This document shows positions 54,301-62,227 of a stretch of DNA of 64,000 nucleotides, in pieces. The translations under genes were made by a program, and so were the position numbers. Below the pieces are notes generated by a model. That model did not search any database. It was not told where the DNA came from and was given only the letters and a program-made list of their open reading frames with translations. Source of the stretch: Branchiostoma floridae (taxonomy: Eukaryota; Chordata; Leptocardii; Amphioxiformes; Branchiostomatidae); the NCBI RefSeq assembly GCF_000003815.2, contig NC_049997.1, positions 15,426,753 to 15,490,752 of the forward strand, read 5' to 3'. Position 1 is the stretch's first letter. Each line of letters opens with the position of its first letter.

Positions 54301-54421
54301 TTGCCTGCATAATGGAGAGTACTACAAAACCGGGGATACCGTCACCGTAGGCGATGTGATCTGTCGCTGTGTGGGGAGCGAAAATGCAACGCCGGCTCCT
54401 ATGATCTGCGAAACACCCTAG
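29992..54421 (+). CDS. large modular secreted protein: signal peptide, vWA domain and alternating A/B cysteine modules with proline hinges (1,383 aa, 25 coding exons)
   Basis: I do not recognise this as a named gene. The order is signal peptide (1-19), A1, B1, A2, B2, vWA (about 241-424), A3, A4, B3, gutted A5, B4, A6, B5, A7, B6-A8 (one exon), B7, A9, B8, A10, B9, A11, B10, stop. Module A has four Cys: CEYxGQFYPPG, then PGC, then G-V-x-C-D, then D-x-F-G-x-G-C. Module B has four Cys: [12 protein letters not shown], then RPDGV, then C-x-C, then PAPMxC. B resembles the first half of a VWC domain. Introns are phase 1 except inside vWA. All 25 exons have canonical borders and the joined frame is open and exactly divisible by three, which strongly supports the model. 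The vWA domain and glycosylatable Pro/Thr hinges suggest an extracellular matrix, mucus or adhesive protein that binds ligand through a metal ion. No transmembrane segment was seen, and the role is inferred. Confidence 0.85.
33104..33307 (+). CDS. modular gene, exon A1 (proline hinge plus A module)
   Basis: The acceptor GCTTTTTGCAG is followed by [10 protein letters not shown], a run of about 14 prolines and the A module [19 protein letters not shown]. The donor splits the final Cys codon (T then GTGAGT). Confidence 0.88.
33997..34116 (+). CDS. modular gene, exon B1
   Basis: The acceptor TCGTAG then GT completes the split Cys codon, giving adjacent Cys-Cys. The module reads [20 protein letters not shown], then C-H-C, then PMIC. 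The donor is phase 1 (G then GTAAGA). Confidence 0.88.
34887..35111 (+). CDS. modular gene, exon A2 (proline hinge plus A module)
   Basis: Hinge ETTPTTP, about 14 prolines, then QPPPPEPDY. The A module reads [19 protein letters not shown] and ends at DSYGHGC. Flanking intron sequence is a clear duplicate of that around A1. Confidence 0.88.
36159..36275 (+). CDS. modular gene, exon B2
   Basis: Reads [20 protein letters not shown], then C-Y-C, then PMIC. Its donor leaves a single A (CCA A then GTAAGA), unlike the usual G. That A joins AT of the vWA exon to give Asn. NVT could be N-glycosylated. Confidence 0.88.
36809..38969 (+). CDS. modular gene, vWA domain exons (36809-36924, 37261-37416, 38159-38236, 38768-38969)
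   Basis: Four exons encode a matrilin-like von Willebrand A domain. The first reads [16 protein letters not shown], with DxSxS at D251, S253 and S255. The second carries [10 protein letters not shown] (T321). The third carries VVLTDGTTQ (D347). The last carries [11 protein letters not shown] and ends IIQDLCGTD. All metal-ion-site residues are present, so it should bind ligand through Mg or Mn. Internal introns are phase 0 and outer ones phase 1, so the block can move as one phase-1 cassette. The intron before the last exon ends in a long CCAT/CATT microsatellite. Confidence 0.92.
38630..38765. repeat. (CATT)n/(CCAT)n microsatellite next to a splice acceptor
   Basis: Tetranucleotide repeats run up to the acceptor CCATAG at 38767. 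The pyrimidine-rich repeat forms the tract before the last vWA exon. Confidence 0.9.
39053..39281. mobile_element. CGCGG-type palindromic MITE, copy 2
   Basis: Same ends (TACTGTAAATGCAGAAATG and AAATGCATTTACAGTA) and same interior CCACCGCGAA/TTCGCGG blocks as the other copies. Confidence 0.75.
39389..40313. mobile_element. nonautonomous Tc1/mariner-type element (925 bp, TA target site)
   Basis: The ends CGAGGGTGAGTCAGAAAGT and ACTTTCTGACTCACCCTCG are exact inverted copies flanked by TA on both sides. The inverted repeats continue for over 100 bp with few differences (for example AGAGGCATATGTCCTCTTG on the left and its complement on the right). No transposase frame exists inside. Confidence 0.8.
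40333..40740. repeat. family R1 inverted-repeat element, copy 3
   Basis: Starts TAGGGGTGGAG and ends GTACCGGTACCCACCCCTA. It abuts the duplicated intron segment at 40741-40968 and so cuts that segment off from whatever preceded it. Confidence 0.7.
40741..40968 (+). repeat. duplicated B-exon downstream intron segment, relic copy
   Basis: Closely similar to 41600-41850 and 45105-45355 (shared CCACTCCACACCAGGAAGCG and TATGTATCCGTAAACAAG). In the copies that follow exons the segment starts right after a B-type donor. Here the exon is missing and an R1 element takes its place. Confidence 0.7.
40969..41173. mobile_element. CGCGG-type palindromic MITE, copy 3
   Basis: Contains TTCGCGGTGATTTAATTTCG and ends GTATTTACAGTA. 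The left end is eroded. It lies about 160 bp before exon A3. Confidence 0.7.
41330..41596 (+). CDS. modular gene, exon A3 (Thr/Pro hinge, chimaeric 3' end)
   Basis: Hinge with TPEPT-type repeats, then [23 protein letters not shown] and GPSC. The exon does not stop at the split Cys. It continues DTTTPPIE to a B-type donor (GAAG then GTAAAA). TTPPI is the start of an A hinge as in A6, so the 3' end appears to be stitched from other modules. Confidence 0.85.
42231..42425 (+). CDS. modular gene, exon A4 (Thr-rich mucin-like hinge)
   Basis: Hinge [19 protein letters not shown] is a dense O-glycosylation candidate. The module reads [16 protein letters not shown], then PGC, L-Y-C-D and DFGYGC. It follows A3 directly with no B module between. 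Confidence 0.87.
42590..43238. repeat. three-copy tandem satellite, 215-bp period, with tRNA-like boxes
   Basis: GAGTTAATASCGCGATTG recurs at 42779, 42994 and 43209 (spacing 215). Each unit carries GGTTAGAAAGGTTGCTTAG and CAATCGGATACATC. The boundary GGTGGTGAGTTAATAGCGCG ... GGGTTCAAGTTCC looks like polymerase III A and B boxes, so this may be a tandemly amplified SINE. Confidence 0.8.
43500..43613 (+). CDS. modular gene, exon B3
   Basis: Reads [19 protein letters not shown], then C-Y-C, then PMIC. It lacks the usual RPDG motif, making it one of the more diverged B modules. Donor G then GTAAAA. Confidence 0.85.
43903..43983 (+). CDS. modular gene, gutted A exon (A5)
   Basis: Acceptor TTTCCAG, hinge [17 protein letters not shown], then only [11 protein letters not shown] before the A-type donor (T then GTAAGT). 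Most of the A module between its first and last Cys is gone. The exon stays in frame, so it may still be spliced in or be a relic. Confidence 0.65.
44966..45091 (+). CDS. modular gene, exon B4
   Basis: Reads [20 protein letters not shown], then C-Y-C and [15 protein letters not shown]. It carries a three-residue insertion before the last Cys compared with most B modules. Confidence 0.86.
45514..45708 (+). CDS. modular gene, exon A6
   Basis: Hinge [20 protein letters not shown], then module [24 protein letters not shown] and DNFGFGC. This is close to the A consensus. Donor T then GTAAGT. Confidence 0.9.
46112..46271. repeat. inverted repeat element (about 55-bp arms)
   Basis: AGCAGTTACTCAAGCAACTG at the left is answered by CAGTTGCTTGAGTAACTGCT at the right. 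GGTCAGACGTTTCAGATA and its near-complement lie inside. Related sequence occurs at about 32520-32600 and 53160-53275. Confidence 0.75.
46356..46472 (+). CDS. modular gene, exon B5
   Basis: Reads [20 protein letters not shown], then C-H-C and [10 protein letters not shown]. Acceptor CCTAG then GC; donor G then GTAAAA. Confidence 0.88.
47193..47339 (+). CDS. modular gene, exon A7 (very short hinge)
   Basis: Acceptor TTCGTAG, hinge EPTWPPL, module [24 protein letters not shown] and DNFGFGC. Confidence 0.88.
47783..48094 (+). CDS. modular gene, fused exon B6-A8
   Basis: One uninterrupted exon carries a B module ([20 protein letters not shown] ... PAPMVC), a hinge of about 14 prolines plus [10 protein letters not shown], and an A module ([20 protein letters not shown] ... 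DNFGFEC). The intron seen between B and A elsewhere is absent. Confidence 0.9.
48483..48688. mobile_element. short inverted-repeat element (TAGGCTTAGGTCACATTTC ends)
   Basis: TAGGCTTAGGTCACATTTC at the left pairs with GAAATGTGACCTAAGCCT at the right, about 205 bp in all. A diverged copy lies at 62021-62227. Confidence 0.7.
48810..48926 (+). CDS. modular gene, exon B7
   Basis: Reads [20 protein letters not shown], then C-Y-C and PAPMVC. Donor G then GTAAAA. A 14-bp-stem hairpin (CCATAGGTCCCTGG) and a 35-bp direct repeat follow at 48957-49063. Confidence 0.88.
49558..50085 (+). CDS. modular gene, exon A9 with a 109-proline hinge
   Basis: Acceptor GCTATAG, then EPTT, then 109 consecutive CCN codons (49569-49895; residues 986-1094). 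[20 protein letters not shown], then ALP and the A module [23 protein letters not shown] and DPFGHGC follow. The exon contains no ATG, so start-codon-based ORF finding misses it. Flanking splice sites and the intact A module show it is real. Confidence 0.88.
50340..50456 (+). CDS. modular gene, exon B8
   Basis: Reads [20 protein letters not shown], then C-R-C and PAPMVC. It has an extra Cys (GQCY), the only B module with five. Donor G then GTAGGA. Confidence 0.87.
50511..51022. repeat. inverted-repeat element with AGTCAAACCTGT ends
   Basis: ACAGTCAAACCTGTATTACC at the left and CTATAGACAGGTTTGACTAC at the right are complementary ends about 510 bp apart. Inside, CTATAGTGGCCACCTG-like units recur. 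A fragment occurs near 31690. Confidence 0.6.
51434..51601 (+). CDS. modular gene, exon A10
   Basis: Hinge [15 protein letters not shown], module [23 protein letters not shown] and DSFGYNC. Acceptor TTCTTGCAG; donor T then GTAAGT. Confidence 0.9.
52474..52590 (+). CDS. modular gene, exon B9
   Basis: Reads [20 protein letters not shown], then [17 protein letters not shown] is a possible N-glycan site. Donor G then GTAATA. Confidence 0.88.
52634..52839. mobile_element. CGCGG-type palindromic MITE, copy 4, with duplicated flank
   Basis: Starts TACTGTAAATGCATTTAAG and ends CTGCATCTACAGTA. About 80 bp of the right flank, together with the element's last bases (GCGAAAGTTTCTGCAT), is repeated in tandem at about 52909-52990. 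Confidence 0.72.
53907..54062 (+). CDS. modular gene, exon A11 (no proline hinge)
   Basis: Acceptor TTTTGTAG then GA, giving GTVEQHSPD in place of a hinge. The module reads [23 protein letters not shown] and EYLGYGC. It is a diverged terminal copy. Confidence 0.86.
54300..54421 (+). CDS. modular gene, terminal exon B10 with stop
   Basis: Reads [20 protein letters not shown], then [12 protein letters not shown] and a TAG stop. The stop falls where the usual phase-1 donor would be, so the array ends on a B module. No transmembrane or GPI tail follows. Confidence 0.88.
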
Positions 54422-54448
54422 CCTGTGTGACACCATCTCTGCCTGTCA

Positions 54449-55371
54449 CCAATAGGAGCTTAGGATTCTATATCACTATGGAAATCGGTCCAATAGGAGC
54501 TCAGGATTCTATATCACTATGGAAATCGGTCCAATAGGAGCTCAGGATTCTATATCACTATGGAAATCGGTCCAATAGGAGCTCAGGATTCTTTATCACT
54601 ATAAAATATGTCTAATAGGAGCTCAGGATTCTTTATCACTGTGACAATCAGTCCAATAGGAGCTCAGGATTCTTTATCTCTATTCAAGTTAGTCCAATAG
54701 GAGCTCAGGACTCTTTATCGTTATGAAAATCAGTCCAATAGGAGCTCAGGATTCTTTATCACTATAACAATCAGTCCAATAGGAGCTCAGGATTCTTTAT
54801 CACTATGACAATCAGTCCAATAGGAGCTCAGGATTCTTTATCTCTATTCAAGTTAGTCCAATAGGAGCTCAGGACTCTTTATCGTTATGAAAATCAGTCC
54901 AATAGGAGCTCAGGATTCTTTATCACTATGACAATCAGTCCAATAGGAGCTCAGGATTCTTTATCACTATGACAATCAGTCCAATAGGAGCTCAGGATTC
55001 TTTATCACTATGACAATCAGTCCAATAGGAGCTCAGGATTCTTTATCTCTATTCAAGTTAGTCCAATAGGAGCTCAGGACTCTTTATCGTTATGAAAATC
55101 AGTCCAATAGGAGCTCAGGACTCTTTATCACTATGAAAATCAGTCCAATAGGAGCTCAGGATTCTTTATCACTATGAAAATCAGTCCAATAGGAGCTCAG
55201 GATTCTTTATCACTATGAAAATCAGTCCAATAGGAGCTCAGGATTCTTTATCACTATGAAAATCAGTCCAATAGGAGCTCAGGATTCTTTATCACTATGA
55301 AAATCAGTCCAATAGGAGCTCAGGATTCTTTATCGCTAATTAAATCATTCCAATAGGAGCTGAAGATTCTT
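54449..55371 (+). repeat. 41-bp tandem satellite, 23 units
   Basis: Unit core is CCAATAGGAGCTCAGGATTC plus TTTATCACTATGAAAATCAGT. The array starts about 28 bp after the stop codon of the modular gene, so it is probably in its 3' UTR. Variant units come in ordered pairs (TCTCTATTCAAGTTAG followed by GGACTC...CGTTATG), showing higher-order duplication. Confidence 0.95.
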
Positions 55372-55544
55372 TTTCGCAATGGAAGTCATTCATAAGAAAA
55401 AATCACAGTTTGCAAAATGATAGTGTCTAGTTGCAGCGGATTTGTTGATGTGAGCAAAATACTGCATACAATCGATGAGAAATAATTCTTTCGACATCAA
55501 TTATAATATCCAGTAGTAACGTTGACAATGTTCTTGATTCTAGA

Positions 55545-56215
55545 ACACTGAAAAAGTGTCCCCATGCAGAAATACCCCCATGAAAAACAGTACCCCATGA
55601 AAAAGTGTCCTCCAATGCAGAAATGCCTCCATGAAAAAGTGTCCCCCATGAAAACGTCTCGCCCAATGCAGAAATGTGTCCCCCATGGAAAACGTCCTCC
55701 AATGTAGAAATGCCCCCATGAAAAAGTGTCCCCCCCCCCATGCAAAAATGCCCATCATGAAATGTGTCCCAACAGGCAGAAATGTCCCCATGAAAAAGTG
55801 TCCCCCATGAAAAAGTGTCCCCATGAAAAAGTGTCCCCCATGAAAAAGTGTCCCCCATGAAAAAGTGTCCCCCTACGCAGAAATGCTCACCACGAAATGC
55901 CCCCCCCCCTATGCAGAAATGTCCCCCATGAAAAAGTGTCCCCCATGCAGAAATGTCCGCCATGAAATGTGCCCCCCAATGCAAAAAATTCCCCCGTAAA
56001 AAGGGCCCCAATGCAAAAATGCCCCCTTCAAAAATGGCCTCCATGCAAAAATGTCCCCCGTGAAAAAGTGTCCCCCAATGCAGAAATGTCCTCCGTGAAA
56101 AATGTCCCCATGCAGAAATGTCAACCGTGAAAAAGTGCCCCCTTCCATGCAGAAGTACCCCATGTAGAAATGCACCATTGAAAAACGTCCCCATGCAGAA
56201 ATATCCCCCATAGAG
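55545..56215. repeat. degenerate minisatellite (CATGAAAAAGTGTCCCCC / CATGCAGAAATGTCCCCC)
   Basis: Two alternating short units, one with GAAAAAGTGTCC and one with GCAGAAATGTCC, fill about 670 bp. The minus strand stays open for 294 codons across it because unit lengths tend to keep the frame. Composition is Gly/His/Phe/Trp-rich with no splice context. Confidence 0.9.
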
Positions 56216-59200
56216 TATTATTACAAGATGTTTTCTCAAATGCTTTGCCATCACACGTGTTACTCCACTTATAATCATGCCAGTATATATCATGTTGACC
56301 TCAGAGTGCATATATGGGGCGAGGTTTGAATTGAATTATAGTAGTTTTTAGAAACAATCATATCATAAATATACAGAATAATTAAGATTGATATCAGCCA
56401 AGAAGTAATTGAAACGATGTTATGTACAAGTGTTGTTCCCCGGAGAACACCTGGTAACAATTAAAAGGCGCTTCTCTCCTATATGAATGGTCTGCTCCGT
56501 TTATAAATATTGCATTCATCCATCTACTTAATGTACAAGTTCATGAATACATTCCACGATAGGAGTGACGTCATCAAAATATACTTACATTGAGCAAGTG
56601 AGCACGATTGTTAGAATTACATCCGAATAATTTACGAGATCATATTATAATGACAGCCGCCCAGTCATGTTCGCTTTTTCGGCTATACATGTAACGTTAC
56701 ATATATTGTATTGAACTTCAGATTTGCAATTCTATTTAAACTAGAGTTCGGCGACCTCATACCTCCATGAAAATTTAAAGCTTTCGTAAATTTCATGCAA
56801 TTGACTAAGACATTAACATAATGTATGCATGGTGTTGTTAATCATTGACTAACGTTCACATGTTACAATCATAAAATTCCCATTATTACTCATAAAGAGG
56901 TTTTGCAATTTTACATAAATTATGCGAATAAGTCCCTCATTACCATATTTGGTATCTGCTTATATTCCACCTATCATAATTAACATGTGTTACATGTATT
57001 GAGGTCCAGTTATTGAAAACAATGGAACTGTACAATTTCCTCATTAATTATGTAAATTTAGTCAGCATTTGCATAACATGTATATCATTATGAACATCTT
57101 TGCCGCGCTACCTGCATGCCTAAAATGCAGGCAATCCGTCGTTCCTTTCTGCAGTTATCCTCTTTGGAGTGTCTTGACAAAAACGCCCCTGCAGTTCCAC
57201 AATTGAATGTTAGGGGACTGAAACTTGCCCCACTTTGTCATGACGCTAAAAGCTATCTACCATCCAAATGTCACGACCATATCACGTACGGGACAAGAGA
57301 TACATTGAAAAAACTGCTATGATAGAATATTCTCATTAATCATGCAAATGTACTCCTGTTTTGCATAATTAGTATTTATCTTGTACAACATTGTCTAAGG
57401 TACCTACATACCAAAAATCATGAAAATCCGTTATTCCCTTCTTGAGTTATCCTCGTCAGAAGTTTTTGACAAAAATGCCCCTGCTATCCCAAAACTAGAC
57501 GCTAGGGGGCCCAAACTTACGTCTTTTCTTCCTGAGCACAAGAGCTATCTAATACTTAAAAATCTTGACCATAGCTTGTTCAGAACACCGAGATAGCAAA
57601 ACCGGAAGTTGCACTGCAGTACCAAGGTCACACACCAGGGGGCCCAAAATTGACCTTGACCTTCGTCTTCCCAACCCCTACCCACATAACAAATATCATC
57701 GTAGTCCATCAAGAGATTCTCAAGTTATGCTGACCACAATATGCGGACACACAGACACACACACACACAGACACACAGACACACTCAAAACTATACCTCC
57801 ATTTTTTCATGGAGGTAACTATTAATCTCAGAAAGGTTAGGCGATCGAAGCCAGACTGGCATTGCTGCCCACGTACAAAACTGTAACCATTATCACTATC
57901 TTCTTGAACTAAAATAGTTTAACTGTAATATACTACACAAAAACTGGACTCACCCAAATTTTCGACTAAGCAGCACCAGTCTTTTGTCAAGGAATGAACA
58001 AACCACTGACGTCACGTTATGCAGAAAGAACACGTGACTCAGTGAGCACTGGATCATAAGTTGCAGGAAGTCTATGGCGTCCACCGTCTTTGTCGTTTAT
58101 CAGTAACACTCTAAACTTCATTCGAATACTTATGAACCCACATAGTAATCAATCATTTCATCGATTCAAGATTCTCCAACGCCATTAAAAAAATCGCTGA
58201 TATTTTTCAATAATAAGAGCTGTCATAATACCTCAAGTCGACCAACCAGTATTGTGATTTTCAAGATCAAATTCAAGTTTGTTAAGAAATATCCCATTTC
58301 CCCCGAAACCATTGTTTGTCTGTTTGAACCTATGTTTATTCATGAAAGCTAAAATCGCTTTTCATTGTGGTTAGTTATGAGGGAAGAGGCAGGGAAGGGT
58401 CAGACAAAGTATATACAGTTTACATCATTTGTCAGTTGTAATTGCTACAGTAACTATGTTATTGAAAATCAAATGTGACCTTTGGAAATATGCCAAATAT
58501 AGAAATGATGTCGACCAAAGTCCGGACCTTGGTCGCCGATTGACAACCTCAGAATCGTTTTTATCGATTATTTTGGCAGGGTAGCTTTGATAATCTAATG
58601 GTGGCAGGTCTGTCTACTGGAGATAAATGACCTGCCATAGATCGTTGAGGTTTGCTGTTTTGAAAGGAAAGGATCGGTACATTTCAGCTCCACTGATTAT
58701 GTATACCATTTTTCTACGCAAATTGGAACCTGTATCCTAAAACACCGCTCAGTTCGTAGCCTTTAACCCGGCTTAACAATTCATGAGAAAGCCGGCCGAA
58801 TTTGTAGATCGGACAGAGATCGCCAAATTTCAACATCACCCGAACACCGAGAGGTGGGGAAATGTAATTGGAGAATCATTGTCATAAATGTATTTTTAGT
58901 CGATCGCCCGAGCCTCGCTCAATGTGACAGGGACGTTTTCAGGCAACAAATACGCACGACCCTCCGTCGATCTTAAAATCGGCCGACCTTCCAGTGATCG
59001 CGAAGTCCGCCCGTCAACAATGTGATAGAGGTATAACCAGACTCCATTGGTCATTTAAAAGTCGTAGAAATTAGCCAAATGGACAGATAACGTGCTAGAG
59101 GATTTAGCTGGCCGAGGAGTAAAGTTTACTCTACCAGTTAACTTTCTCTGGCATGTTATCTGGCTATTTGGCTGATTTCTCCAGTAACAATTTTTCCAGC

Positions 59201-59984
59201 GACCTGTGGAGCCTGTTGTACTATTAATATTGGGGGCGCGGGGCGTCACACTAACAAGCTGTACATGTCAGCCAATCATATACAATATGCCTTAGAAAAA
59301 TAAATGACTTGGAAAAAAAGCAGGACTAAGCGGATTACACCACGGAAAGCAAGCAGGCCTACGAGAGTGGTCGTGGGCGAGATCGGCATAGCTGAAATCC
59401 GATGAAAAGGAAATGAGGAGAAGGGTTTGCCGATGCGTGTAGCGTTTTGTTCAATCTAACTGATCACCGCCGCAGGGATATATACCACTCCACTTGTAGA
59501 CTTGGATTGTATATTATCTCTTCTATCTCAAGACGGTCTGCATGGGGGTCCCGACCACGATTTACGCTGAATTAAGAAGAACCCCCTACGTTTTACGCTA
59601 AATCAAGGAAGGCAATTACGCTAAATTTGGCCGCCTCGCTACGCATTACGTTGATAAAATGGTTTTACCTACGAATTACGGGAAATAAGATAGGCTGCCT
59701 ACGCCTTACGTAAAAGAGCATGCTCTCTCAAGTGTACGTCAGCCATTCCTGTTAAGGAGAAATGGTCCATTACCCCCCCACTCTCCCAAGACCGGAAATG
59801 ACGCATGGCTATCATCTTTCATTTGCTCTTGCCAAGCTAGAAACTGTAACGAGAGCTACAAGATACTCCGTAAAACAGCCTCTGACACAGCGACGTTCTG
59901 TCACACTGATTCTCCTGGACAGAAGCCGAAGAGCCAGTCGAGAAGAAGGTGAGTTAACCTATCCGTCCCTTCTAAAACACAGGA
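56216..59984. other. intergenic repeat-rich region
   Basis: About 56940-57830 carries diverged units (AGCTATCTA, CTTGACCATA, GGGGGCCCAAA) ending in a CA-rich (ACACACAGACACACAGACAC) tract. 58310-58440 is a third copy of a repeat seen at 21.3 and 26.5 kb. 59540-59715 repeats the short motif TTTACGCTAAAT/ATTACG. No coding exon recognised. Confidence 0.55.
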
Positions 59985-61480
59985 CAGTAATGGCAGAATA
60001 CGTACGTTCATCAGTCTTGAATTGCAACTGGCAAGTTCAAAGAATTCGTAACAATGTGGTCACTACCCCAATAGTGTGCATTTATCGATATGTGAAATAG
60101 ACGGAAAACATGGTTCTCTTTGGAGCTTACAAAGAACAGAACGTTAACATACCCAACCCTATTTAAACGCAAGACTGTAAAGCAGAATACGTTGAATGGT
60201 CCTGAATCACAACTGGCAAGTTTGAAGAATTCGTGACTATGTGCTCACTATCCCACGTCCCCCAATAGTGTGCAATTTATCTGTGAAATAGACAGAAAAC
60301 ATGGTTCTCTTCAGAGCTTACAAAGAACAGTTTTAACGTAAACCTACCCATCCCTTTTAAATTGCAGGACTGTAATTAATGGCAGAATACGTTGATCAGT
60401 TCTGAGTGGCAACTGACAAGTTCGAAGAATTCGTGACGGTGTGCACATGGCCCCAATAGTGTGAAATTATCTGTGAAATGGACTGAAAACTTGATTCTCT
60501 TAGGTTACGAAGAACAGAATGTAAACCAACCCATCCCTTTTAAAACGCAGGACTGTAATTAATGGCAGAATACGTCGATCAGTTCTGAATCGCAACTGAT
60601 AAGTGCTAAGAATTCGTGACGGTGTGGTCATGACCCCAACAGTGTGCAATTATCTGTGAAATAGATCGAAAGCATGGTTCTCTTCGGAGCTTACGAAGAA
60701 CAGAACGTAAACGTAACCATCCCTTTTAAAATGCACGACTATTATAGCAAAATATGTTGATCAGTTCTGAATCGCAACAGGCTAGTTCGAAGAGGGTGTG
60801 CTCATGACCCCAATAGTGTGCATTCATCTGTGAAATAGACGGAAAACATGGTTCAAATCCTTTTTGGAGCTTACGAAGAACAGAACGAAAAGCTACCCAA
60901 CCCTGTGTAAACACAAGACTATAATGGCAGACAACGTTTATCAGTTCTAAATCGCAACTGACAAGTCCTAAGAATTCGCGACGATGTGCTCATGGCCCAA
61001 ATAGTGTGCAATTATCTGTGAAATAGACAGAAAACATGGTTCTCTTCGGAGCTTACGAAGAACAGTTCTAACGCAAACCTAACCATACGTTGATCAGTTC
61101 TGAACCGCAACTGACAAGTTCTATTAAAGAATTCGTGACGGTGTGTTCATGACCCCAATAGTGTGCAATCATCTGTGAAATAGACAGAAAACATGATTCT
61201 ATTAGGTTACGAAGAACAGAACGTAAACCTACCCATCCCTTTTTAAACGCAGGACTATAATGGCAAAATACGTTGATCAGTTCTGAGTGGCAACTGGCAA
61301 GTTCGAAGAATTCGTGACGGTGTGCCCATTACCTCAATAGTGTGCAATTATCTGTGAAACAGACCGAAAACATGGTTCTCTTCGGAGCTTACATGTACTT
61401 AGACCTTCCAACCCTGTTAAAACGTAAGACTATGATGGCAGAATGCACTGATCAGTTCTGAATCACAATGTCAAGTTCAG
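59985..61480. repeat. tandem satellite, about 185-bp period, about 8 units
   Basis: AATAGTGTGCA recurs near 60070, 60255, 60455, 60635, 60810, 60997, 61157 and 61338. Each unit has CAGTTCTGAATCGCAACTG, GAATTCGTGACGGTGTG and GAAAACATGGTTCTCTTC. Copies differ by about 10 to 15 percent by eye. Confidence 0.88.
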
Positions 61481-62020
61481 CTCAAAGATGTATTCTTTGC
61501 TGGTTGTCTGTATGAGGAATGTTTTGAGAACACGATTTGGAAAGCATTTGCTCGGTATGTAGTTCTATTCCAGGCATTAGCATTTACATTCTCTAGGGTA
61601 CATGGAGTGTAAATGCCATTCTGCATATAACGTTCATTATAAACACACAGCGAGCCCGAAGCTAAGAAATAAGAAGGACGTTTATAGAAGAGGAATCTGT
61701 GAATGTGCTTGAAAAGTATTAATGCTCAATATTTTTTTCACTCAACTATTTTGGACAATGACGTCTTTTAAGAATACATCTGAGGCCTTAATATACATGT
61801 AACATTTTCACCAAAATGTTCCATATTCTTGTCAAAGAAAACAGCAAGCAAATATTGCAAAAAATAAGTACTACAAGAACAATATTGTCCTCAATATCTC
61901 GGTGGATAGTTGTTTCTTTAGATGTCCTATCATTGGGAGTGTAAAGTTTCCCTCGCTTTGTATTATACTATTAAGAAAATGTACAAAGCAATTGAGACAT
62001 AGGCTATGACATCATTCAAG

Positions 62021-62227
62021 GTTTAGGCCTAAATCAAATTTTCAGGGGCCAGGCCGGGCAGCTTCGGGGAACGAAAACATGATATAAATGACACCAAACT
62101 ACACTAGACGTAAAAAGAATAGTCGTGGGCATTATTTGTGTATGTCTTTACGTATATACATTTCTATTTTCAGTTTCCACGAACAGCCCGGCCGGGCCCC
62201 GATTTGGAAGCGTGACCTTAGCCTAAA
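62021..62227. repeat. short inverted-repeat element, second copy (diverged)
   Basis: TTTAGGCCTAAATC at the left pairs with GACCTTAGCCTAAAT at the right. GGCCAGGCCGGGC and CCGGCCGGGCCCC lie inside. Matches the layout of 48483-48688. Confidence 0.55.

Noticed and set aside
33104..54421. CRISPR-like or prokaryotic repeat array interpretation of the alternating modules
   Set aside because: The units are protein-coding exons with introns and animal splice sites, not spacer-repeat DNA.
55427..56311. 294-codon minus-strand frame as a protein gene
   Set aside because: It is entirely minisatellite units, with no splice context or domain. Recorded as a repeat and as a low-interest finding.
59762..60100. 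112-codon plus-strand frame
   Set aside because: Its 3' half lies in the 185-bp satellite and the rest shows no domain or splice support.
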